From NCBI GenBank assembly GCA_031308135.1, contig JAHLJT010000631.1, forward strand, positions 144,378,734 to 144,442,733: a DNA stretch of 64,000 bases, written 5' to 3'. Each line of letters begins with the position of its first letter. Positions within the stretch are counted from its first letter, which is position 1. The notes under the pieces were generated by a model. The model ran no database searches. It was not told the origin of the DNA and was given only the letters and a program-made list of their open reading frames with translations. Source of the stretch: Acheta domesticus (taxonomy: Eukaryota; Arthropoda; Insecta; Orthoptera; Gryllidae). Both the position numbers and the translations under genes were made by a program. Positions 38,094 to 50,276 of this stretch are shown piece after piece.

Positions 38094-39430
38094 GCTGGTG
38101 GTGCTACAGAATGGTACAGACTTTCCCGTATTAGTTTTCTATTTCCTTGGGTCTTCGCTAGCTATTCGGAATTGCCACAAACTCTTTCTTACTAGCTGTC
38201 ATCTATCACCGCCAAAAGTACATTTTTTGTCATTTTCTTATTTTTTCGGTTTCCTATTGGTAGAACGGAAATATTAATTTTAGAATATTAAAGAACACAA
38301 AAACCTAGTCCTAAATGGCAATTTTCTTTTCAAATTTATGTGCCGTTTTAAAGAAAATTACGTTTTAGCACTACTAAAATTGCGAAATCTGAAGCTCATT
38401 CTCACAGAAAATGTTTGAGTTTTCAAAATACTTTATTTGATGTTATTTGAAGCACTTACACTCACAAATATAATAATGTTTACAAATTGCTGGTAATGTG
38501 CATATTAAAGCTGTGAAAAATATTTCAAAAAAATTACATTTATATAATTTTTGAAAAAACAAAAAAATACCTCAAAATAAACTTTACGTCATATTAAAGA
38601 GTGCCATTAGCAGTATCCGATCGAAAAGTTTGAAGAATGTTTTTAGCCATTTATGAGAAAATGGCGTTTGAGCGTTTCTGAAAATGCGGAAATTTGAGCT
38701 ACTTTTCACAGAAAACGGTTGTGTTTTCGATAAACTTTACTTGACATTATTTAAAGCACATGTACTCAGAAATATAATAATGTAAACGATTCGCCGCTAA
38801 TATAAATATTAACGACATGAGAGACAAATCAAAAAAATTACATTTTTGCAAATTTGGAAAAAAACTCAAAATGAACTTTACGTCATATTAAAGAGTGCTA
38901 TTAGCACTATCCGATCGAAAAGTTTGAAGAAATTTGTTTTAGCCATTTATGTGAAAATGGCGTTTGAGCGTTTCAAGAAATTTGAAGAATAAATTTGAAG
39001 CCGTTTTTGAGAAAAGTTCGAAAATGTCCGGGGGTTTCATGTAAAGTACCTCCAAGTTTTACAGAATCTTTTTCAAAATCTCAAAGCTTCGACTCGATCC
39101 AGATCAACATGATCTGGGTTTCTTCAATTTGAAAGAAAATCGTCCGGATGGTTTAGGTGCTAATAGTATTCTGAGACGGACGGACGGGCAGACGGACGTT
39201 TTGCATTCAATGGGGTTTTTGGTATCAAGAACTTACAAAACTGGGATTCTGGCTACACCACATGTTAGGGGATTTTTGTCTTAATTTAGCAACTGGATTT
39301 ATCCACTTTTTCGTTATCAGAGCACGGCAACGAATTTTTTTCTGCCGAAAATTCGCCACTTTTAATATATTTTAAGCATTTAATATCTTTCCCTATATTA
39401 CTCCGTATATACGTACGTATACGGGAAAAT
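38094..39430 (-). repeat. Helentron-like copy, near full length (reverse orientation)
   Basis: Starts with the 3' terminus in reverse (GGTGGTGCTACAGAATGG, then ACTTTCCCGTATTAG) and ends in the self-complementary 5' terminus (ACTCCGTATATACGTACG, then TATACGGGAAAA). The 3' boundary motif is mutated (CACCAGCT instead of CACTAGT). A PIF1-like helicase remnant follows directly outside its 5' end. Confidence 0.75.
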
Positions 39431-39444
39431 TAAAATTGTTATAA

Positions 39445-39854
39445 AGTATATGGTTACATGTAATATCAATGTTGAAGATGGTGTGGTAAATGGATCGTGT
39501 GGCGTTCTCAAACACATTTACTTTAAATCTAATACTAATGAATTAGACAAAGTTTGGATTAAATTCGATAGCTTAATAGTAGGACAAGTGCTTATAAAGA
39601 TTACATGATAAGCAAGAAAATTGAGTCAAAAATCCTCTTCTTTCAATTTATTTGGAACGAATCCTCATCAAATAGTTAGGGAGCAATATCCTCTTGTTCC
39701 AGCTGAGGCTTTAACAATTCACAAAAGCCAAGGACAGGTTTTGATGAAGTGTGTGTAGATTTTACAAATAGTTTGAACATTACTAGATCATTGTTCTATG
39801 TTGCTTTAAGTAGTCACAAATTTAAGTGGTCTCTATATTATTGGTGATTGTTAG
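39445..39854 (+). pseudogene. PIF1-type (Helitron-like) helicase C-terminal remnant
   Basis: The plus-strand frame reads YMVTCNINVEDGVVNGSCGV (39448-39507), then WIKFDS and IVGQ. After two stops at 39608-39613 the same frame continues with VREQYPLVPAEALTIHKSQG (about 39676-39735). Shifted frames then give FDEVCVDFTNS and YVALS plus VTNLSGLYIIGDC, ending at a stop at 39852-39854. These are the last conserved motifs of PIF1 superfamily-1 helicases (LTIHKSQGQ and YVALSRV-type), the helicase found in Helitron RepHel proteins. Two stops and two frameshifts make it dead. No Rep (HUH) part was seen. Confidence 0.8.
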
Positions 39855-40215
39855 CACATTTTCCCGGCGCGCCCAATAAGGAGTAACTTTCGCCCAGCTG
39901 GGCGCTCTTTGTGGATCTTCCCGCCAGTTATGGAAGTTCGATGGTGCAGCAGTGTGTTATGGGGGCGCGAATATGAATTTCGCGCGTTACGCTTAAAAAA
40001 GTTGATTTTCCCGCTTCTGCGCTTGGAGTATCTGCGCTCCCACATGGGAGGCTGGAGCTGCTCCCTCTCCTTGCTGGCTCAAGAGGAACCACGCCGCCGG
40101 CCCCGGCCCCGACGGCGCCACCGTCTCCGCCGCCGCCCCCCTCCCCTCGCCCGCTCGCCCGGCTGCCCACTCTGCCGCGCCCGGGGAGAGTTCTTTCTGT
40201 TTGGATTAAATTCGA
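39855..40215 (-). repeat. GC-rich dispersed repeat, copy 2 (inverted)
   Basis: The reverse complement resembles 35635-35785 and its GC-rich flank. It contains the 12-bp palindrome GCCCAGCTGGGC at about 39894-39905. It lies between the helicase remnant and the jockey leader. Confidence 0.45.
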
Positions 40216-40628
40216 ATTTTTCATTCTTCTACTTACTAGTGTGTCACGGCTCTACTTACTTTGTGACTCACTTCTTTCATCTTTCTAGCAGGTCTGTCTT
40301 GACCCCTTATGTTTTTCGACCCCGACGCTATTTGGTTTCGAGGGCTAGGGAGTCATTCTTTTTTCTTCTTCTCTTTCCCCTTGCATTCTGTTTTCTCTTA
40401 TTTTCTTACTACTCTACTCTCCAATGTTGTTTTCCTTTTCTTCTTTCTTCTTGACTGATCACCAAGCCAAGGTGTAAAGCGACCCGTGCTGAAGTGGCGC
40501 AGGGGGTTTCTGCGTCTCGAACGGAGCCTGTGGGATACCTGGCGACCTCCTACAGTAATAAGCCCTTCCTATTCATGCGGGGCTCTGAATAGGTTGATGG
40601 TTAATCCTTAGCTACTCGTGGGACAGAG

Positions 40629-41975
40629 GTGGATAATGGAAACAATACAAAAACTGAAAATAAAACAGGAAAAAATACACAAAAAAAGAACAAGAATAAA
40701 CAAAAAAGCACAAAAGCAGATTCTTTAACTGAGAACACAACGAGCAAATACTTGAAACTAGTAGAAACTCGCTTAAATACAGTTCCACAAGCAAACGATG
40801 CAGAAAATAATCGCGAAGATGTGATAGAACCTGGAACAAATCAAGATGAGGAACGCTTACATATTCTCCACGAAGAACTAAAAAAAGCGGAAGAGGTGAT
40901 CAACTATTTACGCAATCAAATAGAAAGTCTTCAAGCCAAGACAAAGTATACTTATAACCCAACCAGCTGGGAGGAAGAAGAGGAAATTGTTAACAGAGAA
41001 ACAGCTTGGTTTATTACCCAAGAGTCATACCAAAAGAGAGTCTAAGAAAAGAAAGGCCACATCGTCACCAGAGCAGAGTCCAATTAAACACGGTATAGAA
41101 CAAAAATCAAAAACCATAAATGAGAAAAAGCCACCTCCAGTAGTAATCAGCAATCTCATCAACTACCAGGAGATTAAAAACCAGCTGGAAAGTAAAAATA
41201 TACAGTGCAATGCTACATTTATGAATAACAACCAAATTAAAATAAATGTCAGTAGTGGAACAGAATACCGCGAACGGACAAAAATAATTAATGAAGCCAA
41301 ACAACAACGGCATACTTATGAAAATAAACAAGAGAGGCCTATACGAATTATGATCAGAAATCTGCACCCATCTTGTGACACGGAAGAAATTAAAGTGGAA
41401 CTAGAACAAAAAGAGTTCAAAATTTTATCGGTAGAAAATTAAAAAGAGTTAAAGAGAATAACCAATATAAATACATTAAACTCCCATTATTTATGTTAAC
41501 TTTTGACAAGGATGAAGACATTAAGAAAATCCACGAAATACAATTTCTTGCAAATATGAAAATCAGAACAGAAATGTACAAGACTGGGAAGTTAATCCCT
41601 CAATGTAAAAGATGCCAATGTTACAGCCACACACAAAAAATTTGTCAGAGAAATCCAGTATGCGTCAAGTGCGCGGGAAACCTGCTAACATCTGCTTGTA
41701 CAAAAACAAAAACACACCAGCAAAATGTGCTAACTGCGCTGGAAACCATCCAGCAAATTACAGAGGGTGCGTTATTGCCAAATAACTGCAGAAAAGAAGA
41801 AATCAACAAATCATAAACAAGAGAAGTCCGGAACAAAAACGTTTACATCCAAAAGGGCAACCGAACAAATCCCTTATAATATTGCTGTTCAAGGGAAAGG
41901 AATGAAACAAAACAGCAATCCTCTACAACCTAAACCAAATAATGGCACATCAGTACTGTTAAGGCAGCGTATGTA
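40629..41975 (+). pseudogene. Jockey-type ORF1 (gag-like nucleic-acid-binding protein) pseudogene
   Basis: A Lys/Asn-rich N-terminus (the in-frame first codon is GTG, so the ATG is lost) is followed by a coiled-coil-like stretch (ERLHILHEELKKAEEVINYL), then a PRE_C2HC-type domain (RIMIRNLHPSCDTEEIKVEL) and CCHC knuckles (CKRCQCYSHTQKIC, CVKCAGN and, frame-shifted, CANCAGNHPANYRGC). At least three frameshifts and a stop near 41440 break the frame. In jockey elements this protein binds the element RNA. Confidence 0.85.
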
Positions 41976-42706
41976 GCTTCAGATTGGGAGAGCTATGAAT
42001 TGGGTTATGGCGAAACGAACATTCTGGAAAACGGTCGCTCGCTCGAACTCTGGAAAGACACAATGTACCCCTCTTATTAGAAGATAATATGAAGAAATAA
42101 GCAACCATTGAATAAATCGTTCACCCTTTTACCTGGTTCTCGCGGAAAGCAACCTCCCTTTTTGTTAATTTTTCTGCAACAAGATTCGTTAAATGCTTGT
42201 TGCTCGCTTCGCGCGCAAAGGCGGTTACTCTTTGGCGACCAGTGGAGCATGACGACACTGGTACCAACTTTGAGAGCTTAACCTGTTCTCATGGAACGTT
42301 AATGCACGTTCACTGAAACTTGTTCCCTGTGCGAAGCAACTGCTGTGAAGTTCTTGTTTCGGCGTTTGAATTTGGCGACAATGCTGTTGTAGGTTAAAAA
42401 CGGAAATCTAGTGTTTCTAATAAATATTTTGTGTACACAAGTGTTTTGCGGCGAGGGCCCAGTAGAAGCTGCCACGGTATGTTTCCGACGCGGTACGTTT
42501 AAAATGCAAATTCTGATCTGGTAATTAAGGTCAAATATTGTTATTAAAAAACCAATCTCCCGCCACGGCGCCAAATTTGAATCATTATTTGATGCCAATG
42601 TGCCAACAAGTACAACAGATGTTACAACATATAATGCATATGATGAACCATTTTGGTGATAGATTAGATCGTTTAGAAGCCATAGCAACAGGGAAAGATC
42701 TAAATA

Positions 42707-42767
42707 ATGGGTAAAAAAGATCTTAGAATAGTTACATGGAATGCTAATAGCATTCAGAATAAAACAT
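42707..42767 (+). pseudogene. 5' end of jockey-type ORF2 (endonuclease start)
   Basis: ATG followed by GKKDLRIVTWNANSIQNKT, the typical first strand and metal-binding Asn motif of APE-type endonucleases in jockey ORF2. It is truncated after about 20 codons. The preceding frame (MNHFGDRLDRLEAIATGK) resembles an ORF1 C-terminus. Confidence 0.75.
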
Positions 42768-42784
42768 ATGTATGTTTTATTAAT

Positions 42785-43314
42785 GTAAATTAAATGTAAA
42801 TTTTGTCACATGTTTCTCACGTCGATAATATTTACATTAGCGGCGATTTTTTCATATTATTATATTTACGAGTACATGTGCTTTAAATAATGTCAAGCAA
42901 AGTTTCTGAAAACACAACCGTTTTCTGTGAAAAGTAGCTCAAAATTTCGCATTTTCAGAAAAACTCAAACGCCATTTTCTCATATATGGCTGTAAATTTT
43001 TCTTGAATGTTTTGTAACGGATAGTGCTAATTACACTCTTTAGTATAGCGCAAAGTTTATTTTGAGTTATTTTTGTTTTTAATTTAATTGCCATTTATGA
43101 CTAGCTTTTTGTGTTCTTTAATATTCTAAAATTAATGTTTCCGTTCTACTAATAGGAAACCGAAAAATTGAGAATATGACAAAAAATGTACTTTTGGCGG
43201 TGATAGATGACAGCTAACAAGAAAGAGTTTGTGGCAATTCCGAATAGCCAGCAAAGCCCCAAGGAAATAGAAAACTAAAAAAGGAAAGTCTGTGCCATTC
43301 TGAAGCACCACTAG
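42785..43314 (+). repeat. Helentron-like copy, 3' third
   Basis: Starts in the family body (TCACGTCGATAATATTTACATTAGCGGCGA) and ends with GGAAAGTCTGTGCCATTCTG, then AGCACCACTAGTT at 43314. 5' truncated. Confidence 0.75.
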
Positions 43315-44483
43315 TTAAAAATTTTTAAAAAAATTGTCATCTTTCTACAACTACAATTGTGAAGACACGATTGTTTTTCTTAAAGAAATATGCTCATCAA
43401 AAACAGATCTTCAAATAAGGTCACGTTAAATGTTTTGAAAATATGAATAGTTTTTCTATAATTCCCTGACAAACATAATCGCCCCGCTCGGAATTGAGCG
43501 CCCGCTCGTTTTCGTCGTTTTCTTACAACTACAATTTTCAAAATACAATTTTTTCTCAATTAAATGTATTTATCAAAACTACATCTTCAAGTAAGATCAT
43601 GCTTAATTTTTTCATAATACGAGTAGTTTTTCTATAATTTTGTGACAAACGTAATATCCCGCTGTAAATTTACTGCGCTTCAGACAGCTGGATGCGTCGT
43701 AAATTAGAATTTGCAATTTTATATATTATTTCTTTGTTCGTTTCTTACATTCGACCTTTTGTTATACATTTACACATTAATCTTTAAAGAAATGATTTCT
43801 TTTCATATATTGGAAATAAAAATTTCTAGCTCTTTAAGGGAGTATCGACAATGCAGGGAACGCAACAATTGAATTCCGTTCCGCTGTCGCGAATTTCTGT
43901 GAATTACGTCTCATTGTTGTGACTTGATAGAGCTGTATGGTACCAGACTTCTTTTTCAAATACAAGTTTACAAAAATTTTGTATTATATTTTTAAGATGT
44001 TGTGGAATTCACATAGTTTTGACAACACTGCGATGGAAAAGTGAGTTGTTCGCGTTGTGTAAGATATATAGTTGTGTTCATACCCAGTCAAAAACTGAAG
44101 CTTATGGGACGCTTTTTCACAGTTCTCGCATATAAGTGGTCTTTGGGTCTCATTTGGGCAACGTGATTGGTCGTGTAATGTGTAATAGCCACAGTTTCAA
44201 CTGTCATCTTAAGATGTATATCTTACACAGCGATCCAGTCCGAACGTGTGCACCGTACGGACAAACGAGGAACTAGCCTCAAACTGGCTTCAGAAAATTT
44301 GTCCCAAAGTCGGCTGGTAAACACACCTACATATCTTACACCATGGTTGATCGCTTCTTGGTTGAATTGGACGCTTTCAAATAATAGCTAAGATGTTAGT
44401 AGGAAAGAAAGTGCAATATTTCAATTCTACGTAGCTGCTTCCAATAATACGGGAAAGTATGTGCTGTTGTAGCACTACTAGTT
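43315..44483 (+). repeat. Diverged repeat with ~170-bp tandem duplication, Helentron-like 3' end
   Basis: 43338-43500 and 43507-43685 are a tandem pair (TTTCTACAACTACAATT, then TAGTTTTTCTATAATT, then TGACAAACATAATC/TGACAAACGTAATA). The segment ends ATACGGGAAAGTATGTGC, then AGCACTACTAGTTT (to about 44483), the family 3' end. 43700-44430 is otherwise unassigned. Confidence 0.5.
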
Positions 44484-44930
44484 TCTTTAAATTTCTTGTA
44501 ATAATAGAGTAAAATACACTCATAAATGTGGCATTGGTCCTATTTTCATAGTTAACTCTGAAGTTTCAAAAGTTCAAAAAATTTGAATTTTTGTCGACGT
44601 CCTCCTACAACTACAAAACTGAAGAAAAATATTTTCCATCCAAATAAAATTTGTTCTGCAAAGTGAGTTCTTTTATTAAGGTTATGTACCATTTTTTGAA
44701 CATTTTAGTGATTTTCGCTCAGTATTGTCTTGAAAATTGCAAAAACCAGATTTTCTCAAAAACAGCTGCAACTTCTTTTTTCACTTTTGGTAGGAATAGT
44801 ATGAAATGTACCTTATGAAATGATATAAACAGCTGTTTGGATTATTCTGCTTTTTTCAAAAATTAGAAAAATGTAAATTTTTTGACACGTCTCACACGTC
44901 ATTACTAATTATTATGGCTCGGATAATTAT
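44484..44930 (+). repeat. Helentron-like copy fragment
   Basis: Internal family sequence (AAATTTCTTGTAATAATAGAG, CTCAAAAACAGCTGCAAC) truncated at both ends, starting immediately after the 3' end of the previous copy. Confidence 0.6.
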
Positions 44931-45762
44931 GTAATTACATATTTTCGGACGTTAATTCTATCAAGTCCAAACTACGATATATTTACGTTTCACGTCGATT
45001 AATGCCTAAATACGTTGACGTTTTAGTACATATATTTACATATTTTGCCCAAAATACATAAATATTTATATATTTTACTCAAAAGTACATATTTTTAAAT
45101 ATTTCTTAATATTTCCGTTTTGCATTCTTTTTGTATAATTCTTTATTTATCCTATATGTTTTTGATAAGGAATCACCCAATCAATTCAGCATTGTCAAAC
45201 ATAATTTTTCTGCTGCCTCCTCTCTAAATTGGCGCTATTGCATCGCGTAAAAATATTGATATTGCAGCTCGCACTATCCTACTCTGTTGCAAGCCAGAGT
45301 TTCCAGTGCCTATATCTCAGCGCGAATATTACAGAGAACAAACACTGCTCGGAAAGGAAATTGGTGTATGGAAATGATGTCTAGCAAGCGATAACTCGCA
45401 TCCGCAACGCGTTTTCCACAGTTCTCCCTTGACCTTAATACCCTTGGCCAAAAATTATACGCACCAACGCAACTCAGAAAGCGCCATTGACAGTTTTCTT
45501 TCCCCGTTTGTTACATGCGAGCCTAAACCCTTGATTGTAAAGTATCTCGGTGAGGTGAAAATCTGAAGTAAATTCATGATGTGGTACTGCAGCTTTTGGA
45601 TAAGTAAAGGACAGAAAATAATTCAAGGCGATTCGCTTAAACCTTGTCCTAACGCAGACTGTTCCCTTGTGGTAACGCAGTATTTGCCACAGGCAAAGTT
45701 CGGTGAATCTTTTCAGAGAAGTCTAGCAATAGCGTCTTGGCAGGTGCGTAGCGTGGATTTTT
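44931..45762. other. Unassigned spacer
   Basis: AT-rich to 45140 with repeated TACATATTT motifs, then of mixed composition. No protein motif recognised. Confidence 0.4.
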
Positions 45763-47325
45763 ACTTTCCCGTATACGTACGTATACACGGACTGATATGA
45801 TACGTAGTATAGGGAAAGTTATGTAATGCTGCGCGAAAAAATGGCCAATTTTCGGCGGAAAAAAATTAATTGCCGGGCCATGAAAACGAATAAGTGGATA
45901 AAACCAGTTGCTAAATTAAGAAAAAAAATCCTCTATCTCGTGGTGTGGTCAAAATCCATGATTTGTTGCTTCTTTATACTTAAAAATCGATTGACGGCAT
46001 TCCGTCCGTCTGTGGTCAACGCTAGCGCCTAAACCGTTCGGTCGATTATCTTCAAAATTGATATTCCCCAGTCGATCTGATTCTAGTCGAAGTTTTGTGA
46101 TTTTGAAAAAGATTCTTTAAAATTTGGGGGTACTTTATATAAAGCCCCCCGGGGATTTTCAACTTTTTCTCAAAAACGGCTACAAATTTTTTCTTTAAAT
46201 TTCTTGTATGAATAGAGGAAAATACACTTTTTAACATGGCATAGGTCCGATTTTCACGTACAGCTCTGAATTTTCGAAAATTGTGAAAGTTTGAATTTTT
46301 TTCGGCGTCTTTCTCCAACTACAAAATTGAAGATAGAGATTTTTTCTTCAAATAAAATTTGTTCTGCATATTGAGTTCTTTAATAAAGGTCATGTAAATG
46401 TTTTTCACAATTTTGGTAGTTTTCGTGCAATATTGCGTGCAATATGTGCGATTTTAAAAAATTACAAAAACAAAATTTTCTCAAAAACGGCTCCAAATTT
46501 TTTCTTTAAACTTTTGGTAGGGATAGTGGTATATGTACTCTATCAATGACATAAAATCCATTTTGGTCTATCGGTTGGTTTTTTAAAAAATTACAAAAAT
46601 GTAAATTTTTTTACTTGTCTCTCACCTCGTTAATATTTACATTATCGGCAATTTTTTTTACATTATTATATTTACGAGTATATATGCTTTAAATAATGTC
46701 AAGTAAAGTTTATCGAAAACACTACCGTTTTCTGTGAAAAGTAGCTCAAATTTCGGCATTTTCTCGTATAGGGCTGCAATTTTTTCTTGAAACTTTTGTA
46801 ACAGATAGTGCTAATTACACTCTTTAGTATAGCGTAAAGTTTATTTTGAGTTATTTTTTTGTTTTTTCAAAAATTACATAATTGTAATTTTTTTGAAAGA
46901 TCTCTCAGATCTTTAATATGCACATTACCAGCAATTTGTAAGGATGATTATATTTGTGAGTGTAAGTGCTTCAAATAACTTCAAATAAAGTATTTTGAAA
47001 ACTCAAAAATTTTCTGTGAAAATGAGCTTCAAATTTCGTATTTTTAGTAGTGCTAAAACGCCATTTTCTCTTAAACGGCACATAATTTTTAAATGAAAAT
47101 TGCCATTTACGGCTAGGTTTTTGTTTTCTTTAATATTCTAAAATTAATATTTTCGTTCTACCAATAGGAAACCGAAAAAATTAAGAAAATGACAAAAAAA
47201 TGTACTTTTGGCGGTGATAGATGGTAGCTGGTAAGAAAGAGTATGTCGCAATTCCGAATAGCTAGCGATGACCCAAGGAAAAACTAATACGGGAAAGTCT
47301 GTGTCATTCTGTAGCACCACTAGTT
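45763..47325 (+). repeat. Full-length Helentron-like element (reference copy, ~1563 bp)
   Basis: The 5' end starts ACTTTCCCGTATACGTACG, forming a palindrome (GTATACGTACGTATAC) and a hairpin with the following GGGAAAG at about 45811. The 3' region reads ATACGGGAAAGT (the 5' motif inverted, about 35 bp before the end), then a GTGTC...GTAGCAC stem-loop region, ending CACCACTAGT|T. Inside are four quasi-repeats of about 300 bp keyed by CTCAAAAACGGCTCCAAATT at about 46166, 46478, 46762 and 47062. No transposase or Rep gene; short open frames are not conserved as proteins. Asymmetric inverted termini, a 3' hairpin and a T at the 3' junction fit Helentron-type non-autonomous elements (HINEs). Confidence 0.6.
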
Positions 47326-48383
47326 TATTTGTGGAAATCTTCACTCAAGTTAAATATTTTACTAATTATTTTTGAATAACCACTTGTTAAAAGAAGAATA
47401 AATTAAATTAGAAGAAAAAAATTAAGTCTTAAAATGTTACGATTCGATGTAATGTTCTTAAAACGAGCTATTAGGAAAGTAACAAAAACGTCTTTGAATA
47501 AACTTTAAAGATACTGAGTTTGTAGCTAAGAAATTTCAATGCCGTTACAATTTTCCAGTTAAAATGTTTAAATGGAACACAGGTTTTCTCGAAGGTACTA
47601 TTTTCATTACTTATATTATGTTTTAGTGTGACCCCTATAAACAGTGTCTGGAGTATTATGTTCGATTGGAGGAGCTCCATCGCAATCCAAGAAACTCCAG
47701 GAAACTCACTTTATCACGGTTATCGATATTCAAGTATGGCACCCTTTTATTCACACGAATCACACCGTCCTTGTTTTCTGTTGTTTTGTGAAATAATTTT
47801 ATCCTTTGTAAGGTATACGCATGAGGAATATTTCTGTCTAGAAAGGAATCTCAATACAATAATGCGAATCAAACATCATAATTCATTTGATTTTAGATAG
47901 ACACCTACAACATCAGTATTTTCATGAACTCGCAAGCCCCCAAATCCGAACAATTGATCTACTTTCTTTATTATTTACACAAAATTCAACTTCATAGTTT
48001 CTTAAAATACACGAAATGTGAATTGTGCTTAATCCCTTAACAATTGCGAAGTGCAATATTATTGGCAAAATTGTCAAAAAATATGTGACAAATATATAGA
48101 TTGATTTTAAATCATATGATGATTATGATTAGGGTTTAAAGGCGCCTCAACATGTCATTGGAGCTCGTGTCAATCAGTAAAATAATTTTTATTATTTATA
48201 AATTGAGTAAAAATATAGTAAAGTCTGACTAATTATGAAATAAAATAACTGATAATGAGAATGTTGCATGAACAATAGAAAATCAGTTCACAGAAGGCAT
48301 TTTAAAAATTACTCTCATCTCTCATATTAGATTGTAAAGTTCATTTTCTCGAAGAAAGACTCTGCGTGTTGTGCATGTATGTA

Positions 48384-48418
<35 letters not shown>

Positions 48419-49464
48419 TGAAGTAAGGGGGAGGGGCAAGAATGAGGAAGGAAAGATCACGCGCCGTCAGTGGTCCGTGTGTTAAGGTATTTATCAGAGA
48501 AACCAGGAAAAACTACTTATCACAACAGCCAACAGCTGGAATTCAAGTTCGAGCAGTAACTAATTTCGACCTAGATCAGTAATTAGAATTGGACATCTGC
48601 CACAATTGGGATTAGAACCTTACGACTTCCCGGTCAGCGAAGCTACAAAGACAACAAATGATGAGCCTGAAGTATTGCAACCGGTGCAAAATGTAGGTAA
48701 AACAAAAACTCTCATTTCGATTATACATTTTGAATTTTTCAACATTACTATTATTCAAACATGAGAATTATTACAATTATTCATTATTTTTCTTTTTCCT
48801 TGTAATTAGATGGGCTCCCCAAATTTAAATTTAAAAAAGGTATTTAGTTACACATCTCTGTGGATATCAATGAAATCAATTCAAACACCTGTCCTTCCTG
48901 GCGCATGTAAAACTTTGCATTGCCAGTAAGAGTACAGGAAGTCGCGAAATCCGCGAAATTTCGCATTTTCCGACAAGGTGCGTCGATTCACGTACACAAT
49001 GGTTCAAGGTTAGCTGTCCACGCGGGTTGCAGCATGGCGTTTACCAAGTTCTAATTGCACTGTTTCTGCAAAAAAACTTTTCGAATACTAACAATATTTA
49101 TATTAATGCATTGCATTTTTAAAGAACTTAAGAATACTGGAGAAAATATATATACTTCCATTTAAGAAAACAAAGTTGTGTCAATATCTCAGAAATTACA
49201 TTCGGTACTAACAAGAAAACGAAATATGTTCTTTGCCCCCATCATCAGCAATAACATGGCGCAAATAGCATACCGATAGCACCAACCGTTTTCAAAATAT
49301 TTGCTGTGGCCAACTTAGGTGGTCCACCCTGTTTATTCAAAATATAATTCTGACTAAATAGTCAAGCGCACGTTGTAAATTTTCGCTTTGATTTAGATTT
49401 TCCTATGCAATCAGAAACGAGACATATTGTTAGATTGGCAACGTATTTCTACATATGTCTGCAC

Positions 49465-49466
<2 letters not shown>
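47326..49466. other. AT-rich spacer
   Basis: A (GT)n array of about 14 units lies at 48388-48416. A weak B-box-like GGTTCTAATCCC lies on the minus strand near 48605-48616, too isolated to call. Otherwise nothing recognised. Confidence 0.45.

Positions 49467-49504
<38 letters not shown>
49467..49504. repeat. (AAT)n microsatellite, 3' tail of RT element
   Basis: About 12 AAT units. On the minus strand they follow AATAAATT, so they form the 3' tail of the retrotransposon remnant to the right. Confidence 0.9.
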
Positions 49505-49505
<1 letters not shown>

Positions 49506-50276
49506 TTATTGAGTCATATATACAATTACAATCGTGTATGACGAGTCAAAGTGCTGTCGTGGGTGGAGAGAGGGAAGTTACATTTACTGTCCAGAAGCAA
49601 AGCAAGGGGCCATCTCAGCATTTGCTCAAAGGACCGGGGAAACTGGACAGAAAAACCTGATGGAGATGGAGTCATTGCCCTAAGAATTATACTACAATAC
49701 TTTTTACAGGTAGATTGAGATATTATACAATATATAATTATTTTTAGTAGCAAGATATTTAACATTTTAGGATTGTAGTTTTATGTTTAATGTAAAAGTA
49801 AAATTTACTTCTTACTGTCATTTTACTGCTACTACTTATAATAATAGTAATAGTAATGATAGTAGTAAAAATAACACATAAAATAGTACATAATATTAAT
49901 TATCGTAACAGCTACATATAATGTAATAATATTAGTTTATTCAATTGTCCAATCTTAAAATGGTGAGGAGAAGGAGGCAGGTTTTGGCCAGGTTTTTTTT
50001 CTATTCCTACACCTAGTCCTATTGCAGCACCTGAAATCAGTTTGCACATATTAGTTACTGATGTATTCCTGAACATTATAAAAAAGCTTTTGGCCAAGGA
50101 AGTGTTTAAGTTTATTCTTGAAGTTGTGTATTCCTGTTATGTTTCTCAGATATATAGGTAATTTATTGAAGAATTGTATTCCTGTAGAGAATGTACCCTT
50201 TTGGCATAGTGTACTTGTGCACAATGTTTGATGAAGGTTATATGCTTGTCTTTTGTTGTATGAGTGTAAGTTTGAG

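Larger units (their letters stand above)
40216..42780 (+). mobile_element. Jockey-like non-LTR retrotransposon, decayed and 3'-truncated
   Basis: Order of parts: a leader (about 40216-40628), a broken gag-like ORF1 (40629-41975), an unassigned interruption or noncoding stretch (41976-42560), the C-terminal end of an ORF1-like frame and the first ~20 codons of ORF2 (42707 onward), then truncation against a Helentron-like copy at about 42785. No RT core is present. Confidence 0.7.

Noticed and set aside
46052..46318. An ~88-100-codon frame (MEKDAEKNSNF...) occurring in two Helentron-like copies (also 57542-57844)
   Set aside because: The frames follow from DNA similarity of the repeat; many differences change the amino acid, and other copies do not keep the frame open.
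48388..48416. Possible CRISPR-like or satellite periodicity near the GT array
   Set aside because: A plain (GT)n microsatellite without spacers; CRISPR is not expected in this eukaryotic DNA.
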